Positions 24,775 to 33,719 of a stretch of 64,000 nt of DNA are shown one piece after another. The stretch comes from Microcaldota archaeon (GTDB lineage: Archaea; Micrarchaeota; Micrarchaeia; Micrarchaeales; Micrarchaeaceae). Below the pieces are notes generated by a model that was not told where the DNA came from, did not search any database, and saw only the letters and a program-made list of their open reading frames with translations. Position numbers and translations under genes: made by a program. Within the stretch, counting starts at the first letter, position 1, and every line of letters starts with the position of its first letter. Location: NCBI GenBank assembly GCA_021810105.1, contig JAJZJM010000001.1, forward strand, positions 224,500 to 288,499. Reading direction: 5' to 3'.

Positions 24775-25473
24775 ATGTATCCAAACATACAAGCATATGA
24801 TAGAGGAGTCATGTTTGCTCCTGATGGACGACTTTTCCAGGTAGAATATGCGAGAGAGGCTGTCAAAAGAGGTGCAACTTCTATAGGAATAACAACCGTA
24901 GATGGTGTAGTTTTTGTAGCGCATAAGAACATAACCGCCCCGCTTGCAGTTCCTTCAAGCATGCAAAAAGTATTCCGGGTAGATTCATATATAGGAGCAA
25001 CATACAGCGGAATTGTAGCAGATGGCCTTCACCTGGTAAATGTTATGCGATCAAAGACCCAGACGCATAGGATGGTATATAATGAGACAGAATCTGTTGA
25101 GACTATAGCAAGGGATATTTCCGAAGAACTACTTATGGCAACCCAATACGGAGGGATACGCCCATACGCGATATCTGTCCTTATAGGGGGAATAGATAAC
25201 GAGCCTCGCCTGTTCGAGATAGATCCCGCGGCTACTGTTGCTGGCTTCAAGGCCGATGCAATAGGTTCTGGAAAGAGCTTGGCTGATGAGATGCTTGTGA
25301 AAGATTATAAATACGAGATGGCAGTCGATGATGCCATAGCGCTCGGAGTTAAGATTATCAAAAAGGTAAGCGAAAAGCAAGCGATAGATGAGAAGAACTT
25401 GGATATAGCAACCATAACCAAAGAGGATGGATACTCTATGATGCCTATGGAAAAAGTTGCAAAGTTCATCTGA
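24775..25473 (+). CDS. psmA: 20S proteasome alpha subunit
   Basis: A 232-residue alpha subunit with the N-terminal gate YDRGVMFAPDGRLFQVEYA and the GATSIGI start of the conserved core. Alpha rings cap the proteasome and control entry; they lack the catalytic Thr, as here. It lies 5' of sbds. A TATA-like AATTATACTTAA is near 24728-24740. Confidence 0.97.
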   Translation: MYPNIQAYDRGVMFAPDGRLFQVEYAREAVKRGATSIGITTVDGVVFVAHKNITAPLAVPSSMQKVFRVDSYIGATYSGIVADGLHLVNVMRSKTQTHRMVYNETESVETIARDISEELLMATQYGGIRPYAISVLIGGIDNEPRLFEIDPAATVAGFKADAIGSGKSLADEMLVKDYKYEMAVDDAIALGVKIIKKVSEKQAIDEKNLDIATITKEDGYSMMPMEKVAKFI

Positions 25474-25505
25474 TCTCATTGCGGTGCGCAATTTTATTTG
25501 TAGTG

Positions 25506-26204
25506 ATGCATGTGGCTCATTCTAAACTTGTAATAGCCAAATACGAAAAAGAGGGCCTGCGTTTCGAAATCTTTGTCGATTCTGACATGGCGTTTGACTA
25601 CATATCCGGGAAGGGCGGAGATCCTTTGAGGATAGTCAACTCCAATGATATATTCAAGGACGCAAGAAAGGGAGAAAGGCAGAGTCCGGATAAGATACAG
25701 AAAGTATTTGGAACTACAGATGTCGCCAAAGTTGTAGATGTGATACTCAAGCATGGAGATGTTCCTATAACAACAGAACAGAGAAGCAAGTTTATAGAGG
25801 AAAAAAGGAAACAGATAATAAGTATAATTGCCACTAACTCTATAGACCCGCGCACAAATGCGCCAAACCCTCCTTTGAGGATAGAGAATGCGATGAAAGA
25901 CGGAAAAGTAAGCATAGACCCATTTAAGAGCGCGAGTGAACAGGTCGAAGATGTAGTTAAGAAGATAAATGCGATAATACCAATAAAGTTTGCGGTGTCT
26001 AAGGTAGAGGTTACAATACCAGCAGAATTAACCAACAGATGCTATGGAGTGCTAAAGCAATACGGACTGAAATCCGAGAAATGGCTGCAGAACGGAAGCC
26101 TGCAGGCAACCGTAGAATTTCCTGCCGGGTTGCAGGGTGAATTCTTTGACAGGATTAATAAAGCAACGCAGGGACGAGTCGAAACAAGACTTATAGAAAA
26201 ATGA
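25506..26204 (+). CDS. SBDS/Sdo1 ribosome maturation protein
   Basis: A 232-residue protein with the FYSH domain start (ATG 25506, MHVAHSKLVIAKYEKEGLRF), the helical middle and the C-terminal ferredoxin-like domain. It acts in large-subunit maturation, releasing aIF6. In other archaea too it sits between psmA and rrp4. SD-like bases are weak before this ATG. Confidence 0.95.
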   Translation: MHVAHSKLVIAKYEKEGLRFEIFVDSDMAFDYISGKGGDPLRIVNSNDIFKDARKGERQSPDKIQKVFGTTDVAKVVDVILKHGDVPITTEQRSKFIEEKRKQIISIIATNSIDPRTNAPNPPLRIENAMKDGKVSIDPFKSASEQVEDVVKKINAIIPIKFAVSKVEVTIPAELTNRCYGVLKQYGLKSEKWLQNGSLQATVEFPAGLQGEFFDRINKATQGRVETRLIEK

Positions 26205-26211
26205 TGATATT

Positions 26212-26811
26212 ATGCAAGAGGTAATATATCCGGGAGATCTGTTATCAGAAACGCCGATACGCGCGCCAAACTCGTACATAGAAAACGGCAAGACATATTC
26301 CATGGTGCTTGGATTTAAGGATTCTTCTGGAACAGGAATAATACCTTTCGAAGGAGGATGGACGCCAAAAGTTGAAGAGACAGTAATAGGGGTAATCTCT
26401 TCCGAGAGGAATAACGTATATGAAGTAGATCTGGGATCACATTACAGATCGCTCATAATAGGAGGAAAGTATGAGAGATTCTCTTTTAGGCTCGGCGATA
26501 TTGTAGAAGCTACTGTAAAAGACATAGAGGACGGGAGGACAATAATATTGAGCTATCCAAAGGCACTCCAAGGAGGAACTGTAATCTCCATAAAGCCTTC
26601 AAAGATACCCAGGCTGATAGGCAAGAATAATACAATGATAAACCAGATCTCGCAGGGAACCTCATCGAAGATATCAGTGGGCATGAACGGGATGGTATGG
26701 ATAAAGGACGGTAATATTGCTCTTGCAACTGCAGCTATACTTAGAATTGAAGAGGAGGCACATGTCTCTGGCCTAACAGGCAGGATAAAAGAGATGGTAG
26801 AAAAGAGGTAA
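26212..26811 (+). CDS. Exosome RNA-binding subunit Rrp4
   Basis: A 199-residue cap subunit: N-terminal beta domain, S1 domain (about 60-120, VIGVISSERNNVYEVDLG) and KH-like domain with IPRLIGKNNTMINQI. It threads RNA into the Rrp41/Rrp42 ring. It is somewhat shorter than typical archaeal Rrp4 at the C-terminus. The next gene begins 4 bases later. Confidence 0.95.
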   Translation: MQEVIYPGDLLSETPIRAPNSYIENGKTYSMVLGFKDSSGTGIIPFEGGWTPKVEETVIGVISSERNNVYEVDLGSHYRSLIIGGKYERFSFRLGDIVEATVKDIEDGRTIILSYPKALQGGTVISIKPSKIPRLIGKNNTMINQISQGTSSKISVGMNGMVWIKDGNIALATAAILRIEEEAHVSGLTGRIKEMVEKR

Positions 26812-26815
26812 TGAT

Positions 26816-27562
26816 ATGGCTTCGAAAGCTAACAAACCGGAATTAATAGTGAATGGAAAAAGACTTGACGGAAGAGATTTTAATCAATTAAGACCGATCA
26901 AGATAGAGGCGAATGTGCTAAAGAACGCAACAGGATCTGCATACCTAGAATGGGGAAACAATAAGGTGCTGGCTGCTGTGTATGGGCCTGTAGAAGCGCA
27001 GCCTAAGCACATGGCGGATCCTTCAAAGGCGATAATAAAATGCAGATACTCTATGGCTCCATTCTCATCCCTATCAGAGCACAACAGGAGCGGCCCTAAC
27101 AGAAGAGCAACAGAAATATCTAAGGTTACAAAAGAGGTATTCGAAAAGGTGCTAATGCTGAATGAATTTCCGGGAAGCCAGATAAACATTTTCATAGAGA
27201 TACTGCAGAGCGACGGCGGCACACGAGCAGCCGGAATAACTGCGGCATCGGTAGCGCTTGCAAGTTCGGGACTGCATATGAGAGACTTGGTCTATGCGGT
27301 ATCTGTGGGAAAGATTGGAGAGCATCTCGTCCTCGACCTTGACATGATAGAGGACAACTATTCAGACTCTGACATGCCAATGGCAATATCTCCAAGGAAT
27401 GGAGAGGTTCTGCTGCTGCAGATGGATGGAGAGTACACAAAGGATGAACTTGAAAGAGCATTCAAGATGGCAGCCGATGCTGGAAAGGAAATAGGAAACG
27501 TGCAAAGAAATGCGCTGAAAAGCATATATGAAAATATAGATTCTAAATACAAAGGTGAATGA
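26816..27562 (+). CDS. Exosome catalytic subunit Rrp41
   Basis: A 248-residue RNase PH-fold subunit with RLDGRDFNQLRPI, RRATEISKV phosphate-site region, GGTRAAGITAASVAL and catalytic acidic cluster LDLDMIEDNYSDSDMP. It degrades or tails RNA 3' ends using phosphate or NDP. Its stop lies 1 base before rrp42. Confidence 0.97.
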   Translation: MASKANKPELIVNGKRLDGRDFNQLRPIKIEANVLKNATGSAYLEWGNNKVLAAVYGPVEAQPKHMADPSKAIIKCRYSMAPFSSLSEHNRSGPNRRATEISKVTKEVFEKVLMLNEFPGSQINIFIEILQSDGGTRAAGITAASVALASSGLHMRDLVYAVSVGKIGEHLVLDLDMIEDNYSDSDMPMAISPRNGEVLLLQMDGEYTKDELERAFKMAADAGKEIGNVQRNALKSIYENIDSKYKGE

Positions 27563-27563
27563 A

Positions 27564-28346
27564 ATGGGAGCAATAGATATAGTGAAAACCGCTTATATAA
27601 AACAGCTTATGTCAACAAATCTTAGAGAGGATGGAAGAGGCTTTAACGACTCTAGGGACATAAAGATAACAACAGGAATATTGCAGAATGCGGAAGGCTC
27701 TGCGCAGGTTGATATAGGCTCGACCAGAGTGCTTGCTGGAGTCAAATTGGACCTTGGCGAGCCAATGGAAGATACTCCTAACGAGGGAACTGTAGCGATG
27801 TCTGCAGACCTTCTCCCTCTCGCATCAGCAGATTTTGAGATGGGGCCACCAAGCCCAGAAGCGATAGAACTGGCGAGGGTAGTTGACAGAGGCATAAGGG
27901 CAGGAAAATGCGTAGACATGGCAAGCCTATTCCTGGAAGAGGGCAAGGCCTGGAATGTTTTTGTAGACATATATGTGCTTAATTACGATGGGAACCTGTT
28001 CGATGCAAGCGAAATAGCGGCTATGAGTGCCCTCTTGAATACCAAGGTGCCCGAGTATGTCGATGGGAAGGTAGTGAGAGAGAAAAGGATAAAAGCACTT
28101 AAGATTGATAATATTGTGACATCAGTGACTGTTGCAAATGTTGCAGACAAGATTCTGATAGACCCAACTGGAGGAGAGGAAGAGGCTGCGGATGCAAGGC
28201 TAACCATAGCAACAGATGGAAAGTACGTAAGGGCCATGCAGAAAGGTTTGGGAGGAAGCTTTACACAGAAAGAGATCCTTGATGCGGCTGAAGCGGCACT
28301 TAACAGGCATGGCGCGTTGAAGCAGATGATAGAAAAAACAAGATGA
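27564..28346 (+). CDS. Exosome structural subunit Rrp42
   Basis: A 260-residue RNase PH-fold partner of Rrp41. A GTG at 27555 is possible, but the ATG at 27564 has the ribosome binding site GGTGA at 27554-27558. Features are NLREDGRGFNDSRDIKI and the SAQVDIGSTRVLAGVKLDL core. The catalytic acidic cluster of Rrp41 is absent, as usual for Rrp42. Confidence 0.96.
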   Translation: MGAIDIVKTAYIKQLMSTNLREDGRGFNDSRDIKITTGILQNAEGSAQVDIGSTRVLAGVKLDLGEPMEDTPNEGTVAMSADLLPLASADFEMGPPSPEAIELARVVDRGIRAGKCVDMASLFLEEGKAWNVFVDIYVLNYDGNLFDASEIAAMSALLNTKVPEYVDGKVVREKRIKALKIDNIVTSVTVANVADKILIDPTGGEEEAADARLTIATDGKYVRAMQKGLGGSFTQKEILDAAEAALNRHGALKQMIEKTR

Positions 28347-28350
28347 GCAT

Positions 28351-28593
28351 ATGGCGAGTTCAAACATAAGGTATGGAGCAAGCATAAGAAAAAGAGTTAG
28401 AGCTGTAAAGGCCACTAAAAGCGCAGATTATAAGTGCGAGATGTGCGGAAGAGAAAGCGTAAGAAGAAAAAGCACAAGCATATGGGAGTGCAAGCACTGC
28501 GGCGCAATATATGCGGGAGGGGCATACAGCATGACAACAGCAGCAGGAGAAGTGGCGAAAAGGCTGGTTGAAGGCTTCGCAAACAAGAAATAA
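28351..28593 (+). CDS. rpl37ae: Ribosomal protein eL43 (L37Ae)
   Basis: An 80-residue large-subunit protein with zinc ribbon CEMCG...CKHCG and the family sequence YGASIRKRV and GGAYSMTTAAG. It follows rrp42 by 4 bases, as in many archaeal exosome operons. Confidence 0.97.
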   Translation: MASSNIRYGASIRKRVRAVKATKSADYKCEMCGRESVRRKSTSIWECKHCGAIYAGGAYSMTTAAGEVAKRLVEGFANKK

Positions 28594-28603
28594 GTGGATA
28601 GAC

Positions 28604-28966
28604 ATGGTAAAAATAACATATGACCCGATACACACTCTTGTAGTTCATGACATATCAAAAGTGCCGCTGGATGACCTTCTGAGAGAACGCGTCACACCAG
28701 GCGCAACAATGCCGCTCTATTGGTGCAATGGCATACTTTTCAGTTTTGCATCACCTCCAATGATTGACGAGATGGCTAAAGACTACTTTAGCGGAAAGAT
28801 CCATTGGATGGAGGTGCATTATCTTGAAATGAAGGAGTATAAGCCGGTTATAGAGCTCAACGATGAGCATTACAACGGAGCAATAAAAGTCCGCGTGATA
28901 GATACAGGAAGCTCGCAGCTACACAGGGATTTTATAGCATGGCTTAAGAACAATACCAATAAGTGA
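28604..28966 (+). CDS. Uncharacterised protein inside the exosome operon
   Basis: A 120-residue protein starting MVKITYDPIHTLVVHDISK, between eL43 and RpoP. In many archaea rpoP directly follows eL43, so this is an extra gene. It contains the rigid-looking MPLYWCNGILFSFASPPM and the strand-rich HWMEVHYLEMKEYKPVIEL. It has no zinc or catalytic motif that I recognise. Tight spacing (10 and 4 bases) implies co-expression with RNA decay and ribosome genes. Confidence 0.8.
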   Translation: MVKITYDPIHTLVVHDISKVPLDDLLRERVTPGATMPLYWCNGILFSFASPPMIDEMAKDYFSGKIHWMEVHYLEMKEYKPVIELNDEHYNGAIKVRVIDTGSSQLHRDFIAWLKNNTNK

Positions 28967-28970
28967 TATT

Positions 28971-29102
28971 ATGGCATACGTATGCACAAAATGCGGTAAA
29001 AAGACAAAGCAGCTGGATAATTCTGCAAGATGCCAGTATTGCGGATCTAGAATAAATGTAAAGAGCAGGTCGAACCTATCTAGAGAGATAACAACAGACT
29101 GA
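28971..29102 (+). CDS. rpoP: RNA polymerase subunit P (Rpb12/Rpc10)
   Basis: A short 43-residue protein: MAYVCTKCGKKTKQL...CQYCGSRI...KSRS. The CxxC pairs form the zinc ribbon of archaeal RpoP, a small RNA polymerase subunit. It is the last gene of the superoperon and nearly touches the opposing PRC-barrel gene. Confidence 0.93.
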   Translation: MAYVCTKCGKKTKQLDNSARCQYCGSRINVKSRSNLSREITTD

Positions 29103-29108
29103 TGTCGG

Positions 29109-29351
29109 TTATTTCGCGCTGATGATTATAGTTTCGGATACGCTCTTTATTCTTTCGTACTTAACGCTGCTTTTTGCGAGTACTGCTGCGGTATTGTTGC
29201 TTCTGAACAGGTTCTCGGCTTTTACTAGCAGAAGATTGGCTACAGATCCCTTATCGAAGTCAATGATTACATCTTCTACAAGGCCGATTTTCTTTCCTTC
29301 ATTCGTTATTATCTGCTTTCCATAAAGTTCCGATAAAAGTATCGCCATCAT
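29109..29351 (-). CDS. PRC-barrel domain protein
   Basis: An 80-residue single PRC-barrel domain: LLSELYGKQIITNEGKKIGLVEDVIIDFDKG. In archaea such small proteins are widespread and recent work links some to cell division (CdpB) in other lineages; that link is not shown here. It lies 8 bases after the zinc protein gene. Confidence 0.92.
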   Translation of the reverse strand: MMAILLSELYGKQIITNEGKKIGLVEDVIIDFDKGSVANLLLVKAENLFRSNNTAAVLAKSSVKYERIKSVSETIIISAK

Positions 29352-29359
29352 AGCACCCG

Positions 29360-29914
29360 TTATTTTACGTTCATTATCCTTTGGGAGGCAAATATTCTTA
29401 TTATGTTTGCTTTTAGTTCCTCCATAAATGCCTTTTCGTCTCTGCCCTTCTCTGCGATTTCATCAGGTTCGAATAGTCCAGGGTTAGATTCAACGAGCCT
29501 TTTCAAATATTCATCTGTCAGATGGTATGACCTTGTTTTGCATGAATCGCATATGAGCAAGGGGATTACAGGCACCTCTGAAGGCAGCTCTACTTTGTCC
29601 AGGTGCCTTGACAGCGGAGAATTGCCGCATTTCGGGCATTTTTTGTTGAGCTTTATTTCGATATATTGACGCGATATTGTTACGCATTTCTTATCCTTTA
29701 TTATTTGGTCTATAAGCTCGTTCATGCCGCCATCCGGCAGCTTGACAAGCTCTTGAAATATCAGTTCGTTATCTTTATTGAAAACGCTTTTGAGAGCTGC
29801 GCCACCCTTGACAGGATCGAGTAGTGTGGTTCTGCTTGTCTCTCCTTTTATCCTTTCCACAATCTTTATTTTACCGTCAGGCTTTTTAGCTAATTCTATA
29901 GCTTCTTCCGCCAT
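29360..29914 (-). CDS. Zinc-ribbon protein of unknown function
   Basis: A 184-residue soluble protein with a zinc-binding pair CPKCGNS...CDSCKTRSYHL in its centre (about residues 93-130), flanked by helices. It begins 1 base from the end of the histone gene and is followed by the PRC-barrel gene, forming a three-gene minus-strand unit. I do not recognise its function. Confidence 0.8.
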   Translation of the reverse strand: MAEEAIELAKKPDGKIKIVERIKGETSRTTLLDPVKGGAALKSVFNKDNELIFQELVKLPDGGMNELIDQIIKDKKCVTISRQYIEIKLNKKCPKCGNSPLSRHLDKVELPSEVPVIPLLICDSCKTRSYHLTDEYLKRLVESNPGLFEPDEIAEKGRDEKAFMEELKANIIRIFASQRIMNVK

Positions 29915-30127
29915 TCAATCCCCATACTTCAACCTATAAGCCTCTATATCCTCTTTTAAGATGGTCTCTCTGCCCGCCCTTTTTGCCCTAGCAAGCGCGT
30001 ATTTGGCTATTCTGGATGCCTTTTTTTCCAGTATTAAAGATATAGAAGATGCCGCACTATCTGTAAGAGAGACCCCTTTCCTTTTCTTTACTAGCTTCTT
30101 TATAGCGGCTCTAGGTATGTTCACCAA
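29915..30127 (-). CDS. Archaeal histone
   Basis: A 70-residue histone-fold protein: IPRAAIKKLVKKRKG, the long middle helix SAASSISLILEKKASRIAKYA, and GRETILKEDIEAYRL. It packages DNA as dimers or longer stacks. There is no tail. It heads a unit with the zinc and PRC-barrel genes. Confidence 0.95.
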   Translation of the reverse strand: MVNIPRAAIKKLVKKRKGVSLTDSAASSISLILEKKASRIAKYALARAKRAGRETILKEDIEAYRLKYGD

Positions 30128-30141
30128 TATGCACCTATTTT

Positions 30142-30204
30142 CATGTCAGCACTCAAGATCGTCTTCACCGCGTGAGCTCAGCGTAGTGCATTTTCATCAT
30201 ATGC
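30142..30204 (-). ncRNA. C/D box sRNA with two 12-base guides
   Basis: On the minus strand, reading from 30200 down: C box ATGATGA, guide AAATGCACTACG, D' box CTGA, a 9-base spacer, C' box GTGAAGA, guide CGATCTTGAGTG, D box CTGA ending at 30146. Both guides are exactly 12 bases, as usual for archaeal dual-guide sRNAs that direct 2'-O-methylation. Predicted methylation would be at the fifth base of targets CGTAGTGCATTT and CACTCAAGATCG. No strong terminal stem is seen. The rest of the 30128-30320 gap holds nothing else. Confidence 0.72.
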
Positions 30205-30320
30205 TGCTGTATTGTACGTTTATGAATAAAAGACTATCCTTTTCCTTTACATGCAGGCGCATAAAAGGATGGCACACTCACATTTTTAATCTTTCAATGA
30301 CTATTATACACGGTGAATAA

Positions 30321-30641
30321 ATGAGCGTTAGTGCCATCAACGAAGCTTCCTTTGAAAAAGAAGTGCTGAAATCTCAGATGCCTGTAGTAGTAGACATATG
30401 GGCAACTTGGTGCGGGCCATGCAGGATGTTCAGCCCAATATTCGAAGACCTCTCTTCTGAATACGAAGGAAAGGTGAAATTTGTAAAGATAGATGCTGAT
30501 GAAAACGAAGGGGTTGCCACAAAATACAACATAATGAGCATACCTACCACTCTCCTTATAGAAAATGGCGAGTTGAAGGCCATGAATGTGGGTGCAGTGC
30601 CAAAAGAGGCCCTGAAGAGATGGATTGAAAAGAATCTTTAA
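30321..30641 (+). CDS. Thioredoxin
   Basis: A 106-residue thioredoxin with the active site WATWCGPCRMFSP and the cis-Pro loop SIPTTLL. It would reduce protein disulfides in the cytoplasm. hisS follows 9 bases later. A TATA-like TTTTTAATC lies near 30281. Confidence 0.96.
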   Translation: MSVSAINEASFEKEVLKSQMPVVVDIWATWCGPCRMFSPIFEDLSSEYEGKVKFVKIDADENEGVATKYNIMSIPTTLLIENGELKAMNVGAVPKEALKRWIEKNL

Positions 30642-30650
30642 GCGGTTTTT

Positions 30651-31925
30651 ATGACTGAATTGGCTTTACCGCGGGGGATGAAGGACCTCCTTCCGAATGC
30701 TGCATTATTCAGAAATGAGCTGATATGCAGAGTGGAGAAGGTTTTCCAGAGATTCGGATTTCTGACTATAGATACCCCTATGCTTGAATCTTTGAATATT
30801 TTGAAAGCCAAAGGCGGATTGGGAGAGGAATCGAAATTGATATTCGAGACAACAGAGGATAACCTGGGCTTGCGCTATGACCTAACGGTTTCTCTGGGAC
30901 GATATGTGGCTATGCACCAAGAATTGCCTATGCCATTTAAGAGATATGCAATAGGAAAGGCTTGGAGGAGGGAGGAGCCGCAGCATTTAAGATACAGAGA
31001 ATTCACTCAGGCAGATGTTGATATTGTTGGCGGAGATGTTGTACAGACAACTACAGAGGCCATAGCCACAGTAGGAAAGGCATTTGACGAGATAGGAATA
31101 GAATATATTGTAAGAATAAACAGCAGGTCTGTCATGAATGCAATATTAGATAAATTTGGCGTTGATCCGAAAATGCACATAGACGTGATGCGCATTATAG
31201 ACAAGTTTGAAAAGGCAGGTAGAGACAAAACCCTTGAGATGCTTACGGAGTTGGGACTTGCGAGAGACGTTATAAGCAGGATAGATACGCTCGTAAATAT
31301 GCAAGGTTCAAACAGCGAAAAGCTCGCGTATATTACAGCCCTTTCCTTGAACGATGAGGTTTTGACAGAGCTAAAGGGGGTAATTGATTTGCTCCCAGCA
31401 TATCAATTAAAAGGCGATGTAATGATTGACTTTTCGATAGTAAGAGGACTTGACTATTATACGGGGGCAGTATTTGAATTTTCAGATGCTTCTGGAAAAG
31501 AGAAATCAGCTATTGGAGGGGGAGGAAGATACGATGGTCTTATAGGCCTCTACGGTAACAGAAGCCTGCCTGCAGTTGGCGCATGCATCGGAATAAACAG
31601 GGTGTTGGATATCCTAGGTTTTGAAAAATCTGAAAAAATCACATACGCCAAGCTTTTTGTAATAAACATAAAGAAAGAGAATTACCAGTATGCGGTTAAG
31701 GTTGCAAACTGGTTTAGGTCAAAAGGCATACCTACAGATATAAACCTTTCCCAAAGAAATATATCTAATCAGCTATCGTATGCAAACTCTTTGAGATTCG
31801 GCTTTGCAGCAATAATAGGCGATGCTGAAGAGGCTCAAAACAAAATAAAATTGAGAGACCTAGTCAGCGGAGAGGAGAGCGAAATGTCAATGGAGGAAGC
31901 ATTGGTTGCAATTGAAAAGAGATAA
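30651..31925 (+). CDS. hisS: Histidyl-tRNA synthetase
   Basis: A 424-residue class II synthetase: motif 1 region LPRGMKDLLP, motif 2 WRREEPQHLRYREFTQADVD, the His-specific GLDYYTGAVFEF and motif 3 SLPAVGACIGINRVLDIL, then the anticodon-binding domain. The TAA stop is followed by the next gene within 4 bases. Confidence 0.97.
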   Translation: MTELALPRGMKDLLPNAALFRNELICRVEKVFQRFGFLTIDTPMLESLNILKAKGGLGEESKLIFETTEDNLGLRYDLTVSLGRYVAMHQELPMPFKRYAIGKAWRREEPQHLRYREFTQADVDIVGGDVVQTTTEAIATVGKAFDEIGIEYIVRINSRSVMNAILDKFGVDPKMHIDVMRIIDKFEKAGRDKTLEMLTELGLARDVISRIDTLVNMQGSNSEKLAYITALSLNDEVLTELKGVIDLLPAYQLKGDVMIDFSIVRGLDYYTGAVFEFSDASGKEKSAIGGGGRYDGLIGLYGNRSLPAVGACIGINRVLDILGFEKSEKITYAKLFVINIKKENYQYAVKVANWFRSKGIPTDINLSQRNISNQLSYANSLRFGFAAIIGDAEEAQNKIKLRDLVSGEESEMSMEEALVAIEKR

Positions 31926-31929
31926 TTGT

Positions 31930-32448
31930 ATGGCAAAATCAGAAATGGATAATGTGACAGAGGAAAAGATAGCAGCCGGAGGCATACTTGCTAAATTCTA
32001 TTTTGATATACAGAATGAGGATAAAGAGAAGCTGCAACCACTTCTGGTAGACCTGATAAATGAGCGCTTGCTTAAGGAGCCCGGAGTCGTATACTGCTAT
32101 GGGACTATAGAGGAGCCGATAAAAAAGGACAAATATTACATAACCAGCGCATCTGTAAATGTTCTTTTCAGCAGCATAAGATCTCTTGTTCCTATAGTCT
32201 TCAAGTATGCACCGATAGGGGTGGAGGTGCTAAAGCCGCAGAAAGAGATAAAGCTGAACTTATGGGATTTGCAGGTCATGCTCATGGATGTTGCCCAGAT
32301 GTCTACAGAATACTCAAGGTACATACTTGAGAAAGTCCTTAGCCCTGAAGATATAAAGATGATAACCCAGGAGATGGAGAACAGGAAAGAACTCGGAAAA
32401 AAGCTTATTGAAAAGAAAGAAGAAAGAAAAGAGGGTAAAGAAACTTAA
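31930..32448 (+). CDS. Uncharacterised soluble protein downstream of hisS
   Basis: A 172-residue alpha/beta protein from the ATG at 31930 (MAKSEMDNVTEEKIAAGGIL), ending in a highly charged helix rich in Lys and Glu (KKLIEKKEERKEGKE). It contains PGVVYCYGTIEEPIKKDKYY. I recognise no family. Co-transcription with trx and hisS is likely. It converges on the surface-protein gene 19 bases away. Confidence 0.75.
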   Translation: MAKSEMDNVTEEKIAAGGILAKFYFDIQNEDKEKLQPLLVDLINERLLKEPGVVYCYGTIEEPIKKDKYYITSASVNVLFSSIRSLVPIVFKYAPIGVEVLKPQKEIKLNLWDLQVMLMDVAQMSTEYSRYILEKVLSPEDIKMITQEMENRKELGKKLIEKKEERKEGKET

Positions 32449-32467
32449 TTATGCGGTAAGGATGCTT

Positions 32468-33517
32468 TCAGGCAGGACCATAGGCATAAGGCCCTGAAAG
32501 TATTCCTGGATCTTGCTTTGGGGTTGATGACATATAGAACTGGCCTACAGAGATGTAGCTCTGCTGTCCAGTCACTCCAGCAACTACCCTTACCTGCACA
32601 ACCTTTCCTATCACAGTTGTAAGAGGTATTGTTGCATTTCTGAATGCAGACTCTGTTGTATTATGCATGCCGCTTGAAAATGAAAGATTGTATGTGTTAT
32701 AGTGGGCGATTATGCTGGGTGAGCCGTTATAAAGCACCTCAACGTATAGGTTTTCATTCTGCGGGCTGATTATCTTAAAGTTGAGGAATGGTTTGTTTGC
32801 TATGAAAGGACTTGATGTAAGGTTGCCTGGGCTTGCTTGAAGTCCGCAATGGTAAGTGCTTGCAAAGAAAGTTGCATTATAGTTGCTCCATGGGAACTTT
32901 CCTATATAACAGCGGCTTTTATTTGCATGTGTTAGATTTAATGGAGCGGTTCCGAAACCAGTTCCAGTTACATTCCACCCTGTAAATTCTCCCGAGGAGA
33001 AGTTGCCGTTATACACCATCGTGTAAATCGTTTTTGGTGGCGGTATCGTGCTCATGTTAAGTTTAAGCAAAGCAGAACCGCAGGCCCCTCCGCCAAGACC
33101 CGTAGTCATAGACAGAGTATAAACTTGTGGAGGCGCGGTAAGGTTCTTGAAGAAAGTTACACAATCATAAGTAAGGGTCTGGTTAACATATGTCTGGTTA
33201 TTTGCCCCAACTATTTTTATATTGACAGTACTGCTGTTTCCAGCTGCGACCCAAATACCCGTATAATTAGTGGCGAGAATGCATTTTGCTGTGTATGTCT
33301 TATTGAATGCTGTGCTGTTAAGCTGGTATCCTGCGCAGTTGTATATAATCGTTGTTGTGATTGTTGAATTGGCGGCTTGAGTGTAGTTTTGTGTTGTGGT
33401 TATTGTTGTTAGGCTTATGTGCTTTACATTAAATCCTGTTTCCACATAGGCTATTGCAGTCATTATAACCAGTATTATTATGAAACCCACTATGCTTTTT
33501 TTTACCACAGATATCAC
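32468..33517 (-). CDS. N-terminally anchored surface glycoprotein
   Basis: A 349-residue protein with one N-terminal transmembrane helix (about 8-26) and a long outside part with more than 15 N-glycosylation sequons and several Cys. The region NGNFSSGEFTGWNVTG resembles the start of carbohydrate-binding-like jelly-roll domains. No enzyme motif is seen. The TATA-like ATATAAACAG on the minus strand near 33549-33560 is shared in inverse with the eL41 promoter. Confidence 0.78.
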   Translation of the reverse strand: MISVVKKSIVGFIIILVIMTAIAYVETGFNVKHISLTTITTTQNYTQAANSTITTTIIYNCAGYQLNSTAFNKTYTAKCILATNYTGIWVAAGNSSTVNIKIVGANNQTYVNQTLTYDCVTFFKNLTAPPQVYTLSMTTGLGGGACGSALLKLNMSTIPPPKTIYTMVYNGNFSSGEFTGWNVTGTGFGTAPLNLTHANKSRCYIGKFPWSNYNATFFASTYHCGLQASPGNLTSSPFIANKPFLNFKIISPQNENLYVEVLYNGSPSIIAHYNTYNLSFSSGMHNTTESAFRNATIPLTTVIGKVVQVRVVAGVTGQQSYISVGQFYMSSTPKQDPGILSGPYAYGPA

Positions 33518-33550
33518 AAATCCTTTTATGCATAGTTATTTATTTGAATC

Positions 33551-33564
33551 TGTTTATATATCTT
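33551..33564 (+). promoter_or_regulatory. TATA box for eL41
   Basis: TGTTTATATATCTT lies 30-43 bases before the TTG start of eL41, placing transcription start near 33582. Confidence 0.55.
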
Positions 33565-33593
33565 AACACTTTAAAATCATTTGTGGTGCTAAT

Positions 33594-33707
33594 TTGGGAA
33601 GCATTCCTAGAAAATGGAAAAAGAAAGGAAGAATGCGCTGGAAATGGCAAAAGAAACGCCGAAAGAGGCTGAGAAGAGCCCAAAAGAGAAGAGTAGGAGA
33701 GCTCTGA
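33594..33707 (+). CDS. rpl41e: Ribosomal protein eL41
   Basis: A 37-residue, extremely basic protein: PRKWKKKGRMRWKWQKKR then RKRLRRAQKRRVGEL. Length and sequence match archaeal eL41, a single helix at the ribosomal subunit interface. It begins with TTG at 33594, with GTGGTG 6 bases upstream; an inner ATG at 33633 would give the shorter eukaryal-like form. Confidence 0.92.
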   Translation: MGSIPRKWKKKGRMRWKWQKKRRKRLRRAQKRRVGEL

Positions 33708-33719
33708 CTTGTGGTAAAT

